A stretch of 64,000 bases of DNA from Aliivibrio wodanis (GTDB taxonomy: Bacteria > Pseudomonadota > Gammaproteobacteria > Enterobacterales > Vibrionaceae). The stretch's first letter is position 1. Each line of letters starts with the position of its first letter. The stretch is taken from contig LN554846.1 in the NCBI GenBank assembly GCA_000953695.1, positions 2,046,001 to 2,110,000 on the forward strand, read 5' to 3'. The position numbers and the translations under genes are program-made. Under the pieces are notes generated by a model that saw nothing but the letters and a program-made list of their open reading frames with translations, was not told the DNA's origin and did not search any database. Positions 6,817-14,845 of the stretch are shown here, piece after piece.

Positions 6817-7857
6817 ATGGATATACTAAAAAGATTGATAGGTATATTTACTCAACCAAATAAAGGTTCTGTATTTCTATATATAGGTGATAAAAAGGCA
6901 CTATATATCACCATCATTATCCCTTCCGTAATGATGCTACCTCTTGCAATAAAAAATTACTTTTTCGGTTATCATCTACTTGCATCAACTTTACTTCTTT
7001 TCTTTCTTACAAGTACTTTTCATATTTGGGCTATTTATAAAAAATCCCCACTCATTCTACATCCCCATATCATTGCTATTTTACTTATTTTATCCCTTTT
7101 CTTTACTGTTCATTATTTAGGTGTAAGTACTATTTACTGGTGCTACCCTATTTCTATCGCTTTACTCTTTATGCTACCTCTTAAATCAGCATTTATATTT
7201 AATGTAATTGTTTGGTGGATAATCAGTGGCTTTAGCTTTATAGAAATGCCTCTAGATGAAGCTCTTCGAATTTCAACATCTCTACTATTGACCATTATAA
7301 TATCTGGCTCAGTATTAATGCATATCAATCAATTAAACAAACGTTTACTCAATGAAATAATTCGAGACCCGATGACTGGTGCATATAATAGAAAGGAGCT
7401 GTCATTTCATTTAAAAACTTGCCTTAAGCAGCAAAAAGAAGACAGTGTACATTCTGCCCTGCTATTTATTGATATCGACCATTTTAAAGCTGTTAATGAT
7501 TCATTTGGCCACGATGTGGGGGATGACGTTATTAAAGAGTTAGTTAATATTATTACAAACCATAGTCGTGAGACGGATAAGGTATTTCGGATTGGTGGTG
7601 AGGAGTTTGTTCTATTAATGCACAATACTAATATTAAAAATGCACTACGTGTTGACGATAAACTAAGACTGAAGATCAAAAATGAGCAGATAATTGAAAA
7701 CTATCCGATAACTGTCAGTATTGGTGTATGTAGCTCTGAAAATAATCCCTCAAAAGATCAATGGTTAAAATTTGCTGATATCGCTCTTTATGAAGCAAAA
7801 GAGGCAGGAAGAGACAACGTTAAGCTTTATCGCACTTCAAAAAGCCAGATCATCTAA
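6817..7857 (+). CDS. Membrane-anchored diguanylate cyclase (GGDEF)
   Basis: 346-residue GGDEF protein that should make c-di-GMP from two GTP. The N-terminal half (about 25-170) is a run of hydrophobic segments, probably five or six membrane helices with no recognised sensor domain. The C-terminal catalytic domain starts with DPMTGAYNRKEL and contains the intact signature G260-G-E-E-F264. An RETD motif at 251-254 lies five residues before it, matching the RxxD allosteric inhibition site, so product feedback is expected. It is monocistronic and convergent with the next gene (7 bp between the stop codons). Confidence 0.93.
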   Translation: MDILKRLIGIFTQPNKGSVFLYIGDKKALYITIIIPSVMMLPLAIKNYFFGYHLLASTLLLFFLTSTFHIWAIYKKSPLILHPHIIAILLILSLFFTVHYLGVSTIYWCYPISIALLFMLPLKSAFIFNVIVWWIISGFSFIEMPLDEALRISTSLLLTIIISGSVLMHINQLNKRLLNEIIRDPMTGAYNRKELSFHLKTCLKQQKEDSVHSALLFIDIDHFKAVNDSFGHDVGDDVIKELVNIITNHSRETDKVFRIGGEEFVLLMHNTNIKNALRVDDKLRLKIKNEQIIENYPITVSIGVCSSENNPSKDQWLKFADIALYEAKEAGRDNVKLYRTSKSQII

Positions 7858-7864
7858 AGTAATA

Positions 7865-8350
7865 TTATGATAAATCTTTCAGCATCCATACATCACAACC
7901 GTTATGAATCGCTCCATTAAGGGGCTCTGATAAATGAGAAAAACCAAGGTCCTTATACAGATGAATGGCTGATCTCATACTTGATAGAGTATCTAAATAG
8001 CACTGAGTATAACCAAACTCTTTTGCGTGTTTTAATACTTTCTGAGCAATCGTCTTACCAAAACCTCGACCTCTCGCTTCTGGTAATAAAAATAACTTAC
8101 GTAGCTCACACACAGTCTCACTGCCGTTAAATGGAGCTAAACCACAGCCACCAACCACTCGACCATCAAGCAATAAAATGAGGTATTTACTTTTGAATGC
8201 CGGATTATAGTATTTACTCATTTCCAAGACTTCATCGTCCGATGGGCCAAAGCCTTCCCCTACCGCACCAAACTCAACACCTACGTTTTTAATGATGTAG
8301 CAGATATCATTATCATGGTCGCTGGTAATACCAACAATTCGATACTCCAT
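7865..8350 (-). CDS. GNAT-family N-acetyltransferase
   Basis: GNAT acetyltransferase of 161 residues that transfers acetyl from acetyl-CoA to an unknown amine. The acetyl-CoA pyrophosphate-binding loop is visible as LLPEARGRGFGKTIAQK (R/Q-x-x-G-x-G/A pattern), followed by the typical YLDTLSSMRSAIHLYKDLGF segment. An in-frame ATG at 8365 would add five residues, but GGAGG lies 8 bases before ATG 8350 and overlaps the upstream ATG, so I place the start at 8350. Its substrate cannot be predicted. Confidence 0.88.
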   Translation of the reverse strand: MEYRIVGITSDHDNDICYIIKNVGVEFGAVGEGFGPSDDEVLEMSKYYNPAFKSKYLILLLDGRVVGGCGLAPFNGSETVCELRKLFLLPEARGRGFGKTIAQKVLKHAKEFGYTQCYLDTLSSMRSAIHLYKDLGFSHLSEPLNGAIHNGCDVWMLKDLS

Positions 8351-8462
8351 ATCCTTTGCCTCCATTTATTCTCTTGCTTCATTATAGAAAAATATGAACA
8401 CCTAATTGCGGCGTCCTCCACAAAGTAGCCATAGAGGGACAATCTCGATCACAGTGACACAA

Positions 8463-8494
8463 AAAAAGCGAGTAACCTAAATTCCTCGCTTTTT
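8463..8494 (-). terminator. Terminator after the 2OG-oxygenase gene
   Basis: On the minus strand AAAAAGCGAGG and CTCGCTTTTT pair, followed by a T run. It lies about 25 bp past the oxygenase stop codon. Confidence 0.8.
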
Positions 8495-8518
8495 AATGTT
8501 CTTTTCGATATTAACGAA

Positions 8519-9358
8519 TTAAATCACACCTAACTCACGTAGACGCTCCATTAGGTAACTGTTTGCTGTGTGACGCTCTGATAAAACAACGTCAGGCTTT
8601 GGATGTAAGAACAACGGTAATGAGATACGAGATTTCGTTTTATCCGAGCCTTCAGGGTTAATAACTCGGTGCGTTGTTGATGGGTAATAACCCCCTGATG
8701 CTTCTTGCAACATATCACCAATATTGATGATTAAGTTACCAAAATCACAAGGCACATCTAACCAATCACCTTCTTTAGTCTTAACTTGTAAACCCGGCTC
8801 ATTAGCTGCTGGGAGCACTGTTAATAAGTTAATGTCTTCATGTGCACCAGCTCGGATAGCACCAAGCTCTTCATCGCCTTCTAACGGTGGGTAATGAAGA
8901 ATACGAAGTAATGTCTTATCATTGTTTTCAACCATGCTAGAAAGCGATTGAGAGTACAATGCAGATACGTCTTCTGGTGAGTGCGCTTCAACCCAAGACA
9001 ATAGCTCAGCAGCTAGTACATTCGCGTTATCGTAATACTCTTGAATCTGTGCTTTTAACTGCTCAGGACATTGACCCGTTGGGTAGTAATGGTAGTACTC
9101 TTTAATGTCTTTTTTAGTGTGCCCCTTTGCGACTTCTGATACCGACGCAGGGAAAAATCCATCTTGAGTTTCTACATTAAACTGGAAGTTCTCTTTTTCT
9201 TCGCTGTTAAAGAATTCATACCAATTGTCATAGATGCTTTGTACAAGTTCTTGTTGAATTGGGTGATTTTTTAATACGCCAAACCCTGTCTCACGCAGTG
9301 ATTTAACAAACAGCTCGGCTGCATTCTCAGCAGTGTAATCAATTGCTTCTAATTTCAT
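8519..9358 (-). CDS. 2-oxoglutarate/Fe(II)-dependent oxygenase, isopenicillin-N-synthase-like
   Basis: 279-residue non-heme iron dioxygenase. The N-terminal DIOX_N-like part contains GFGVLKNHPI. The jelly-roll domain carries the iron triad H173-x-D175 (AGAHEDINLLT) and H230 (STTHRVINP), plus R244-x-S246 for 2-oxoglutarate binding (KSRISLPLF). All cofactor ligands are present, so it should be active, but the substrate is unknown. Relatives include plant and fungal-type oxidases and many uncharacterised bacterial proteins. It appears monocistronic: about 250 bp of non-coding DNA precedes it and a terminator follows. Confidence 0.9.
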   Translation of the reverse strand: MKLEAIDYTAENAAELFVKSLRETGFGVLKNHPIQQELVQSIYDNWYEFFNSEEKENFQFNVETQDGFFPASVSEVAKGHTKKDIKEYYHYYPTGQCPEQLKAQIQEYYDNANVLAAELLSWVEAHSPEDVSALYSQSLSSMVENNDKTLLRILHYPPLEGDEELGAIRAGAHEDINLLTVLPAANEPGLQVKTKEGDWLDVPCDFGNLIINIGDMLQEASGGYYPSTTHRVINPEGSDKTKSRISLPLFLHPKPDVVLSERHTANSYLMERLRELGVI

Positions 9359-9607
9359 AATTATTATCTTATCGTTGGCTGACTGGTTTTTATAATATGT
9401 TTTTATAATGTACTGTTAAATTGTATTAAGATGAACAGAGAGCCTCAAGCGCTAATGTCTAAAAACAGACAACAATTCGTTCACACATAGAAACACAACT
9501 ATTCTGTGCAACAACAATAAGGAGAAAAAGAAGAACATTTATGGCGGGAGATTACCCAGCTATCGGTTGACAATAGTGGGCAATTTTAAAATTTTGACGG
9601 GACTGAA

Positions 9608-9907
9608 TTACCTTGGTAGCGGCTCTAAGATCCCATTTCTAACTAAACCGCGGCGAACGTTTTTGCACAGTTTGGCAAAACTTTCGATCTCTGAAAAATT
9701 GGGGGTTTCACCACGTTGAACGTAAGACTCCCAATACAGTAATTCACCTTCCACCAATTCAATCAACTTACGTGGACAACCTACACACGTATCACCACAT
9801 ATTTGAGCTTCAGGCGCATCAAATGGAAAATCCGCTTTCACTAATTCAATGATATTTAGCATCGCAGTTTTACGATCAGGCTTTTGTGTTTTTGGTTTAT
9901 TGGCCAT
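9608..9907 (-). CDS. Conserved hypothetical small Cys-containing protein, coupled to ycgN
   Basis: 99-residue soluble protein I do not recognise by name. It has a lysine-rich start and a cysteine cluster C-G-D-T-C-V-G-C-P-R-K near residue 43, plus one further Cys in FAKLCKNVRRG; the spacing suggests a metal site. The start at ATG 9907 is supported by a one-base overlap (TAATG) with the stop of ycgN, indicating translational coupling. A longer frame beginning at 9946 would run back into ycgN and is unlikely. Being coupled to another cysteine-cluster protein suggests a shared metal-related job, which is inference only. Confidence 0.7.
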   Translation of the reverse strand: MANKPKTQKPDRKTAMLNIIELVKADFPFDAPEAQICGDTCVGCPRKLIELVEGELLYWESYVQRGETPNFSEIESFAKLCKNVRRGLVRNGILEPLPR

Positions 9908-10347
9908 TAGTTTCTGTGAGGATGATTCGTGATGTGATCTTCCCAATTTTTCACATCAATCGCGTAAACAACTTTGTTTCTTACGCTTTCGCCAGCAGCA
10001 TGCATTGCTGATTTAGAGCCTGTGATCAGTGGGTGCCATTCTGGAATGTCTTTGCCTTCTGCCAATAGACGGTATGCGCAAGTCACTGGTAACCAGTTAA
10101 ACTCAGCGATATTTTCACGGCTTAGTTTTAGGCAGTTTTCACCTGAAGTAAAACGCTTAGCGTAATCTTTACATGAACACGTTTTGCTGTTTAACCAGCT
10201 ACATGCCACGTTAGTGTAGTAAACCTCATCTGTATCTTCATCCATTAACTTGTGTAGACAGCACTTACCACAGCCGTCACAAAGAGATTCCCACTCTTGC
10301 TCTGTCATTTCTTCTAATTTTTTTTGTTGCCAAAATTGCTCTGTCAT
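9907..10347 (-). CDS. ycgN: YcgN family cysteine-cluster protein
   Basis: 146-residue protein of the YcgN/UPF0260 family (E. coli YcgN is about 150 residues). Recognisable segments are [53 protein letters not shown] and WHPLITGSK. The CxxCxxCC-type cluster and later cysteines suggest an iron-sulfur or zinc site, but no biochemical function is established to my knowledge. The frame is open further upstream, but the family start [10 protein letters not shown] lies at 10347. The stop codon overlaps the start of the next gene (TAATG). Confidence 0.85.
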   Translation of the reverse strand: MTEQFWQQKKLEEMTEQEWESLCDGCGKCCLHKLMDEDTDEVYYTNVACSWLNSKTCSCKDYAKRFTSGENCLKLSRENIAEFNWLPVTCAYRLLAEGKDIPEWHPLITGSKSAMHAAGESVRNKVVYAIDVKNWEDHITNHPHRN

Positions 10348-10442
10348 TGCTTTACACTCGTTATGGGAAGAGGCGGTTTTATACCCATCTTGAGCTAAAA
10401 GTGCAAGTGGTTTGCTATTCAGTAAAGAGATAATCCTGAGTA

Positions 10443-10515
10443 ATACCAATCTGGATAAGTAGTTGAGCAGATAATTGCGTAGGAAAAATAATTAAATATT
10501 TATCTAGGTTGGTAT
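10443..10515. repeat. MITE-like inverted-repeat element, 73 bp
   Basis: Ends are ATACCAATCTGGATAA (10443-10458) and its inverted partner TTATCTAGGTTGGTAT (10500-10515), matching at 13 of 16 positions. The interior contains TAAGTAGTTGAGCAGATAA and GCGTAGGAAAAATAATT. A degenerate half copy lies at 52516-52565. There is no coding capacity. It sits in the divergent gap between ycgN and the YkgJ-like gene. Confidence 0.5.
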
Positions 10516-10582
10516 AGTTTTGACCTGAAAGGGGAAGAATGGTATTTTGCGCATCCTTTAATTGATGCAATGAGATAGTGTT

Positions 10583-10834
10583 ATGGAGTGTAGATTATAT
10601 TGCGGTGCTTGCTGTATCGCTCCGAGTATTACGTCATTTATTCCGGGAATGCCTGATGGAAAACCTGCTGGGGTACGCTGCGTACAATTAAATGATGAGA
10701 ACTTGTGTAAGTTGTTTGGTAAGGCAGAACGCCCAAAGGTGTGTCATCAATTTAAAGCTTGCCCTGACGTATGTGGGTCAACCCCAGAACAAGCTATTCA
10801 AACCATCACTGAACTTGAGTCAATGACGCTATAA
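10583..10834 (+). CDS. YkgJ-family cysteine-cluster protein
   Basis: 83-residue protein with the Cys pattern of the YkgJ/CxxCxxCC zinc-or-iron-binding family: CRLYCGACCIAPS at the N-terminus, VRCVQLNDENLCKLFG in the middle, then RPKVCHQFKACPDVCG. Nine cysteines in 83 residues strongly suggest metal coordination. It is transcribed divergently from ycgN, another cysteine-cluster protein, with a MITE-like repeat between them. No function is established. The ribosome-binding site is weak (GAG about 10 bases before the ATG). Confidence 0.8.
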   Translation: MECRLYCGACCIAPSITSFIPGMPDGKPAGVRCVQLNDENLCKLFGKAERPKVCHQFKACPDVCGSTPEQAIQTITELESMTL

Positions 10835-10852
10835 TCTTATATAAGAATTACA

Positions 10853-11083
10853 TTACGATAATACGCGGACTACGTTCTGTACTTGCTCTGAAATCTCAAT
10901 ACCGTGGTTTGTTAAATAACCACCATCTTCTTGTGAAACCAATCCTTTACTGAAAAGACGCTTCATTGCTTCGATTGCTTCGGGTGCTGCGTCTGAATGA
11001 ATTTTTAAACCCGCTTGAGTGCTTTCTAGTGGGAATTGCTTGAGAAGGTTCATTTCTTCGATAATATCTTTATTAAATGGCAT
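10853..11083 (-). CDS. TIGR02647-type small conserved protein
   Basis: 76-residue protein (MPFNKDIIEEMNLLKQFPLE...) that resembles the TIGR02647 family of about 77-residue proteins from Vibrio, Pseudomonas and relatives, described as possible DNA-binding proteins. The middle looks like a small winged-helix unit (APEAIEAMKRLFSKGLVSQ followed by DGGYLTNHG). Its function is unknown. It is convergent with the YkgJ-like gene (18 bp between them). Confidence 0.7.
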   Translation of the reverse strand: MPFNKDIIEEMNLLKQFPLESTQAGLKIHSDAAPEAIEAMKRLFSKGLVSQEDGGYLTNHGIEISEQVQNVVRVLS

Positions 11084-11163
11084 AGTTTTATCTCTCTTAT
11101 TTTATTAATTGGAATCAGCATAGACTGTCTTTAACAGATTAAAACAGAGCTAGATCACACCTA

Positions 11164-11206
11164 TAAAAAATCCCCATAGGATTACTCTCTATGAGGATAT
11201 TTTTTA
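11164..11206 (-). terminator. Terminator after the Tim44-like gene
   Basis: ATCCTCATAG and CTATGGGGAT pair (one mismatch) on the minus strand, followed by six Ts. T runs on both sides would allow bidirectional action. Confidence 0.7.
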
Positions 11207-11231
11207 ATCAGTTTACTGTGTATTTAAACAA

Positions 11232-12131
11232 TTAAGCTTGAATACCAATAATTAGCCATGGTGCATCTGGCTGCGTAAGGTCACGCTCCAAGTGCCAGAT
11301 GTCTGTAATTTCTTCTTCAACACCTTCCACTGAATCGCGGTAACGACCAGAGAATTGCAAACTAAGCTGAGCACTGCTTGCATCATGTTCAGCACGTACA
11401 ACCTCTGCATCGACAAACATTACGTCTGTGTGTTGCTCGCCTTCCAGGTTTGCACGCTCTTTCACTAGATCATTGTATAAGCTAATTGAAACGTACTCTT
11501 GAATCGTTTCAAGTTGGTTATGGTTCCATGCACCTTGCAAAATTCGGTAGTGCTCGCGAGAACCATTGATGAAAGATTGCAGATCAAAACCTGGTGGATA
11601 ATTATGCGGTACTTCATCAGCCGCTGTAGCACCAAAACCACCAGTAGCTTGTGTTTTTGGTTGCTCTTGGTCAGCTTGGAAATATTGCTGGTTATCACGG
11701 AAGCTTGGTTTCTCGTCGTGAGATGCTTGTGGGCCCGCGTATGCTGCCCCTTGCCTCTGATTTATACTGCTGGCCTTTGATGCCATAAACATACGGAAAA
11801 GCTTAAACAGAACAAATGCCACACCAGCCATGATTAGAATATCCATAAACTGGATACCTTCAAAGCCGCCGCCAGCAAAGATTGATGCTAAAAGACCACC
11901 CATAAGAAGACCACCAAGTAATCCGCCCATTAAGCCTTTTTTGCTTGATGCGCCTTTAGCTGTGTCTTGCTTACCAATGGTATTCGTGTTTTGTTGCTTC
12001 TGTTTTGGCGCAGGCGCTGTTTTAAAGCTTTTGCCAAATGATTTACCACCACCAAATTTCTTTGCTTCTGCATGAGGTGCAGAAAGAACAAAAACGAACA
12101 TTAGGGCAGCAATAGATAAAAGACGTTTCAT
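11232..12131 (-). CDS. Tim44-like domain membrane protein
   Basis: 299-residue protein with a signal-like N-terminus (MKRLLSIAALMFVFVLSAPHAEA) and a Lys/Gly/Phe-rich segment (KKFGGGKSFGKSFK). A glycine-rich hydrophobic stretch follows (GLMGGLLGGLLMGGLLASIF), then a second membrane helix (about 95-113). The C-terminal Tim44-like domain (about 180-297) ends in WHLERDLTQPDAPWLIIGIQ. Bacterial relatives are widespread but poorly characterised. By analogy with mitochondrial Tim44 the domain may bind membrane lipid or a protein partner, which is speculative. The gene is monocistronic with its own terminator. Confidence 0.82.
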   Translation of the reverse strand: MKRLLSIAALMFVFVLSAPHAEAKKFGGGKSFGKSFKTAPAPKQKQQNTNTIGKQDTAKGASSKKGLMGGLLGGLLMGGLLASIFAGGGFEGIQFMDILIMAGVAFVLFKLFRMFMASKASSINQRQGAAYAGPQASHDEKPSFRDNQQYFQADQEQPKTQATGGFGATAADEVPHNYPPGFDLQSFINGSREHYRILQGAWNHNQLETIQEYVSISLYNDLVKERANLEGEQHTDVMFVDAEVVRAEHDASSAQLSLQFSGRYRDSVEGVEEEITDIWHLERDLTQPDAPWLIIGIQA

Positions 12132-12320
12132 TATCTCTTCCTTACTATATTAAAATAATTTGAAGTGATAATAGCCTGACTTACTCTATTTTGGGAGCAT
12201 TAATCATCACCAGTATGTTTCAGAGTGTTAAAACAAGAACGATTTTATAAGTAAAACGTGCAATTCCTCTTAATTGATACAATTCAAACTTGAAGAATAA
12301 ACAGATACATTTAGAATTAA

Positions 12321-12331
12321 GAACAATGTTC
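12321..12331. promoter_or_regulatory. Candidate TetR operator
   Basis: The perfect palindrome GAACAATGTTC lies 22 bp before the TetR start codon and directly abuts a -10-like CATAAT. Autoregulation of TetR genes through such sites is common; the assignment here is inferred from position only. Confidence 0.35.
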
Positions 12332-12353
12332 ATAATTATTAATTAAGGCTACT

Positions 12354-12953
12354 ATGGCCCGCAGAAACGACCATTCTCACCAAGAAATACGTGATATGGC
12401 CTTAGATAATGTAAAAATCTTTCTTGATGATCACACTCATCACGAACTCAGCTTACGAAAACTAGCAAAAAGCATTGGCTATGTACCGAGTACCTTAGTC
12501 AATATCTTTGGTAGCTATAACTTATTGCTGCTACGTGCAATAGCTCAAACACTAGATGAATTAATGCAACAGGTTCATCTAGAGTTAGAAAAAAGTTCAA
12601 CTCCAGAGGACTCATTGCAAACAATTGCCTATTGCTATTATGATTTTGCTCAGCAGCATCCGAACCGTTGGCAGCTAGTATTTCAACACAATATGAATGG
12701 GGAAGAACTTCCTGATTGGCAAGAAAATCGGATCAATCAGATGATGTCGGTTCTCGAAGATATCCTTAAAGCAATTAATCCTAGTAAAGAAAACGCGGAG
12801 ATAATGCAAAGTAGCCGAGTCATCTGGGCAAGTGTACATGGTATAACTCTGTTAAGCCTTGATGATCTTTTTTTCTCCTCATCACCTATTAATGGCCATC
12901 AGCTCATTACTAACTTATTATCGAACTATATCAATCAATGGAAGCAAAGTTAG
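12354..12953 (+). CDS. TetR-family transcriptional regulator
   Basis: 199-residue regulator with an N-terminal TetR-type HTH (about 8-55; LSLRKLAKSIGYVPSTLVNIFGSYNLLLLRAI) and a helical ligand/dimer domain resembling the WHG type (TSLAYCYY-like ...QQHPNRWQLVFQHN). It lies 23 bp before a phospholipid transporter/acyltransferase gene in the same direction, so it probably controls that gene and itself. This fits lipid-responsive TetR regulators, but the ligand is unknown. Confidence 0.85.
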   Translation: MARRNDHSHQEIRDMALDNVKIFLDDHTHHELSLRKLAKSIGYVPSTLVNIFGSYNLLLLRAIAQTLDELMQQVHLELEKSSTPEDSLQTIAYCYYDFAQQHPNRWQLVFQHNMNGEELPDWQENRINQMMSVLEDILKAINPSKENAEIMQSSRVIWASVHGITLLSLDDLFFSSSPINGHQLITNLLSNYINQWKQS

Positions 12954-12976
12954 CTTTGTAATGAAAAGGATTTTAT

Positions 12977-14845
12977 ATGTCAAAGCAAGCTAACTTGTTA
13001 ACTCAGCGTCGTTTTCTCCCTTATTTTATTACTCAATCTCTAGGGGCATTTAACGACAATATTTTTAAAAATACCTTGTTACTTTTCGTTGCTTTCGCAA
13101 GTGCTGATAGTTTACCTATCTCTTCTAATTTATTTATTAACCTTGCTGCTGGTCTCTTTATCCTCCCTTTTTTTCTTTTCTCAGCTCCTGCTGGCGTATT
13201 GGCAGATAAATACGAAAAATCAGCTTATATCCAAAAAGTTAAGCTCGCTGAAATTGCAATTATGTTATTTGGTGCTGTAGCTTTTATCCTTCAAGATTAT
13301 ACTTTACTCCTTATTCTTTTATTTTTAATGGGGACGCAATCTGCTTTCTTTGGCCCAGTAAAATACGCACTCCTCCCTCAACAGTTAAAACAGGAAGAAC
13401 TGGTATCTGGTAATGCATTAGTTGAAACAGGGACATTTCTTGCCATTTTATTAGGGACGATTAGCGCGGGTATAATAGCCTCACAAGAGCACGCTAAATA
13501 TATTGCTGCCGGAGCGGTTGTTACTTTTTCCGTCTTGGGTTACCTCTCTAGCCGTTCAATCCCTTACGCTAAAGCCATCGCTCCTGAATTAGAATTTAAG
13601 TGGAAACCAATCCATCAAACCAAACATACTATCCGTATTGCCAAATTAGATAAGACCGTATTTCTAGCCATTATGGGGATCAGTTGGTTCTGGTTTTTAG
13701 GCGCGAGTTACTTAACTCAATTTCCAAACTATACTCATTTACACCTAAATGATAATGCAATTACCGTTACTGTATTGTTGGCTCTATTCTCGATTGGTAT
13801 TGCTATTGGCTCTCTTGCGTGTGATGTTTTATCTAAACATCGAGTTGAGCTAGGTATAATTCCATTAGGATGTTTAGGGCTTACTATATTCGGTATCAAC
13901 CTATACCTCTCAACACCGAATAACCCTGTTGATATTACAGGGTTTATGAACATTCTTCTGAGCCCTGAGTTATTACCTGTTTTTATTAATTTGTTTTTCT
14001 TAGGTATCAGTGGCGGTCTCTATATCGTTCCTTTATATACCTTAATTCAACAACGACCAAAACCAGAACACCGATCTCAAATCATTGCTGCTAATAATAT
14101 TTACAACGCATTATTTATGGTAACTAGTGCAGTATTAGGCATCGTCTGTTTATCGATAATCGAGCTCTCTATCCCACAATTTTTTGCTCTACTTTCCATT
14201 GTAAATAGCCTGGTTGCACTCTTCTTATTCAATAAAGTTCCTGTGCATGTGATCCGTTTTTTACTTTGGATCATTACTCATACTTTATATCGAGTAAAAC
14301 ATAAAGAGCTGCAGCATCTTCCTGAAGAAGGCGGCGCGTTATTAGTCTGTAACCATATAACTTATATGGATGCATTTATTCTTAGTGGCGCATCCCCTCG
14401 CCCTATTCGCTTTGTGATGGAAGAAGAATACGCAGAACTCCCCCTGATTAAGTATTTTTTCCGTATAACTAGAGTTATACCTATTAATGCTACCAAAAGT
14501 AGTTCAATTAGACGTGCTTTTTTTGATGTTGAAAAGGCCTTGTCTGATGGGGAAATTGTGATGATCTTTCCAGAGGGTGTATTAACACATGATGGTGAAA
14601 TAGGATCTTTTTTACGAGGGATGGATATAATTCTCAAACGTTCGCCTGTTCCGGTCATCCCGATGGCATTACGTGGTTTATGGGGAAGCTTTTTTAGTCG
14701 TCATGGAGGAAAAGCGATATTAAAACGTCCTAGTCGATGCTGGTCAAGAATAGAAGTGGTAGCCGGAGAACCCGTACCACCACATCTTGCGACATCAAAG
14801 ATAATGCGTGAAAAAGTAATTCAACTACGCGGTAATTGTCAATGA
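12977..14845 (+). CDS. LplT-like MFS transporter fused to PlsC-type acyltransferase
   Basis: 622-residue fusion. Residues about 1-410 are an MFS transporter of the LplT type (QSLGAFNDNIFKNTLLL near the start, about 12 helices) that in E. coli imports lysophospholipid. Residues about 430-620 are a PlsC-like 1-acylglycerol-3-phosphate acyltransferase with the HX4D motif in NHITYMDAF, a GAFFIxR-like segment and FPEGVLTHDGE. The AMP-binding acyl-ACP synthetase domain present in longer Aas-type fusions is absent. It probably imports and reacylates lysophospholipids at the inner membrane. It follows a TetR gene and overlaps convergent menE by 21 bp. Confidence 0.88.
   Translation: MSKQANLLTQRRFLPYFITQSLGAFNDNIFKNTLLLFVAFASADSLPISSNLFINLAAGLFILPFFLFSAPAGVLADKYEKSAYIQKVKLAEIAIMLFGAVAFILQDYTLLLILLFLMGTQSAFFGPVKYALLPQQLKQEELVSGNALVETGTFLAILLGTISAGIIASQEHAKYIAAGAVVTFSVLGYLSSRSIPYAKAIAPELEFKWKPIHQTKHTIRIAKLDKTVFLAIMGISWFWFLGASYLTQFPNYTHLHLNDNAITVTVLLALFSIGIAIGSLACDVLSKHRVELGIIPLGCLGLTIFGINLYLSTPNNPVDITGFMNILLSPELLPVFINLFFLGISGGLYIVPLYTLIQQRPKPEHRSQIIAANNIYNALFMVTSAVLGIVCLSIIELSIPQFFALLSIVNSLVALFLFNKVPVHVIRFLLWIITHTLYRVKHKELQHLPEEGGALLVCNHITYMDAFILSGASPRPIRFVMEEEYAELPLIKYFFRITRVIPINATKSSSIRRAFFDVEKALSDGEIVMIFPEGVLTHDGEIGSFLRGMDIILKRSPVPVIPMALRGLWGSFFSRHGGKAILKRPSRCWSRIEVVAGEPVPPHLATSKIMREKVIQLRGNCQ

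Noticed and set aside
8519-9358. Isopenicillin-N-synthase-like enzyme as a sign of a beta-lactam cluster
   Set aside because: The family is broad; there is no NRPS or other biosynthetic gene nearby, only housekeeping and small proteins.
9359-9607. Short frames of 9-19 codons in the gap before the oxygenase gene
   Set aside because: No properly spaced ribosome-binding site and no coding-like composition.
14825-14845. Frameshift suspected because lplT-plsC and menE overlap at their 3' ends
   Set aside because: Both proteins have normal family lengths and C-termini; a 21-bp convergent overlap is acceptable.
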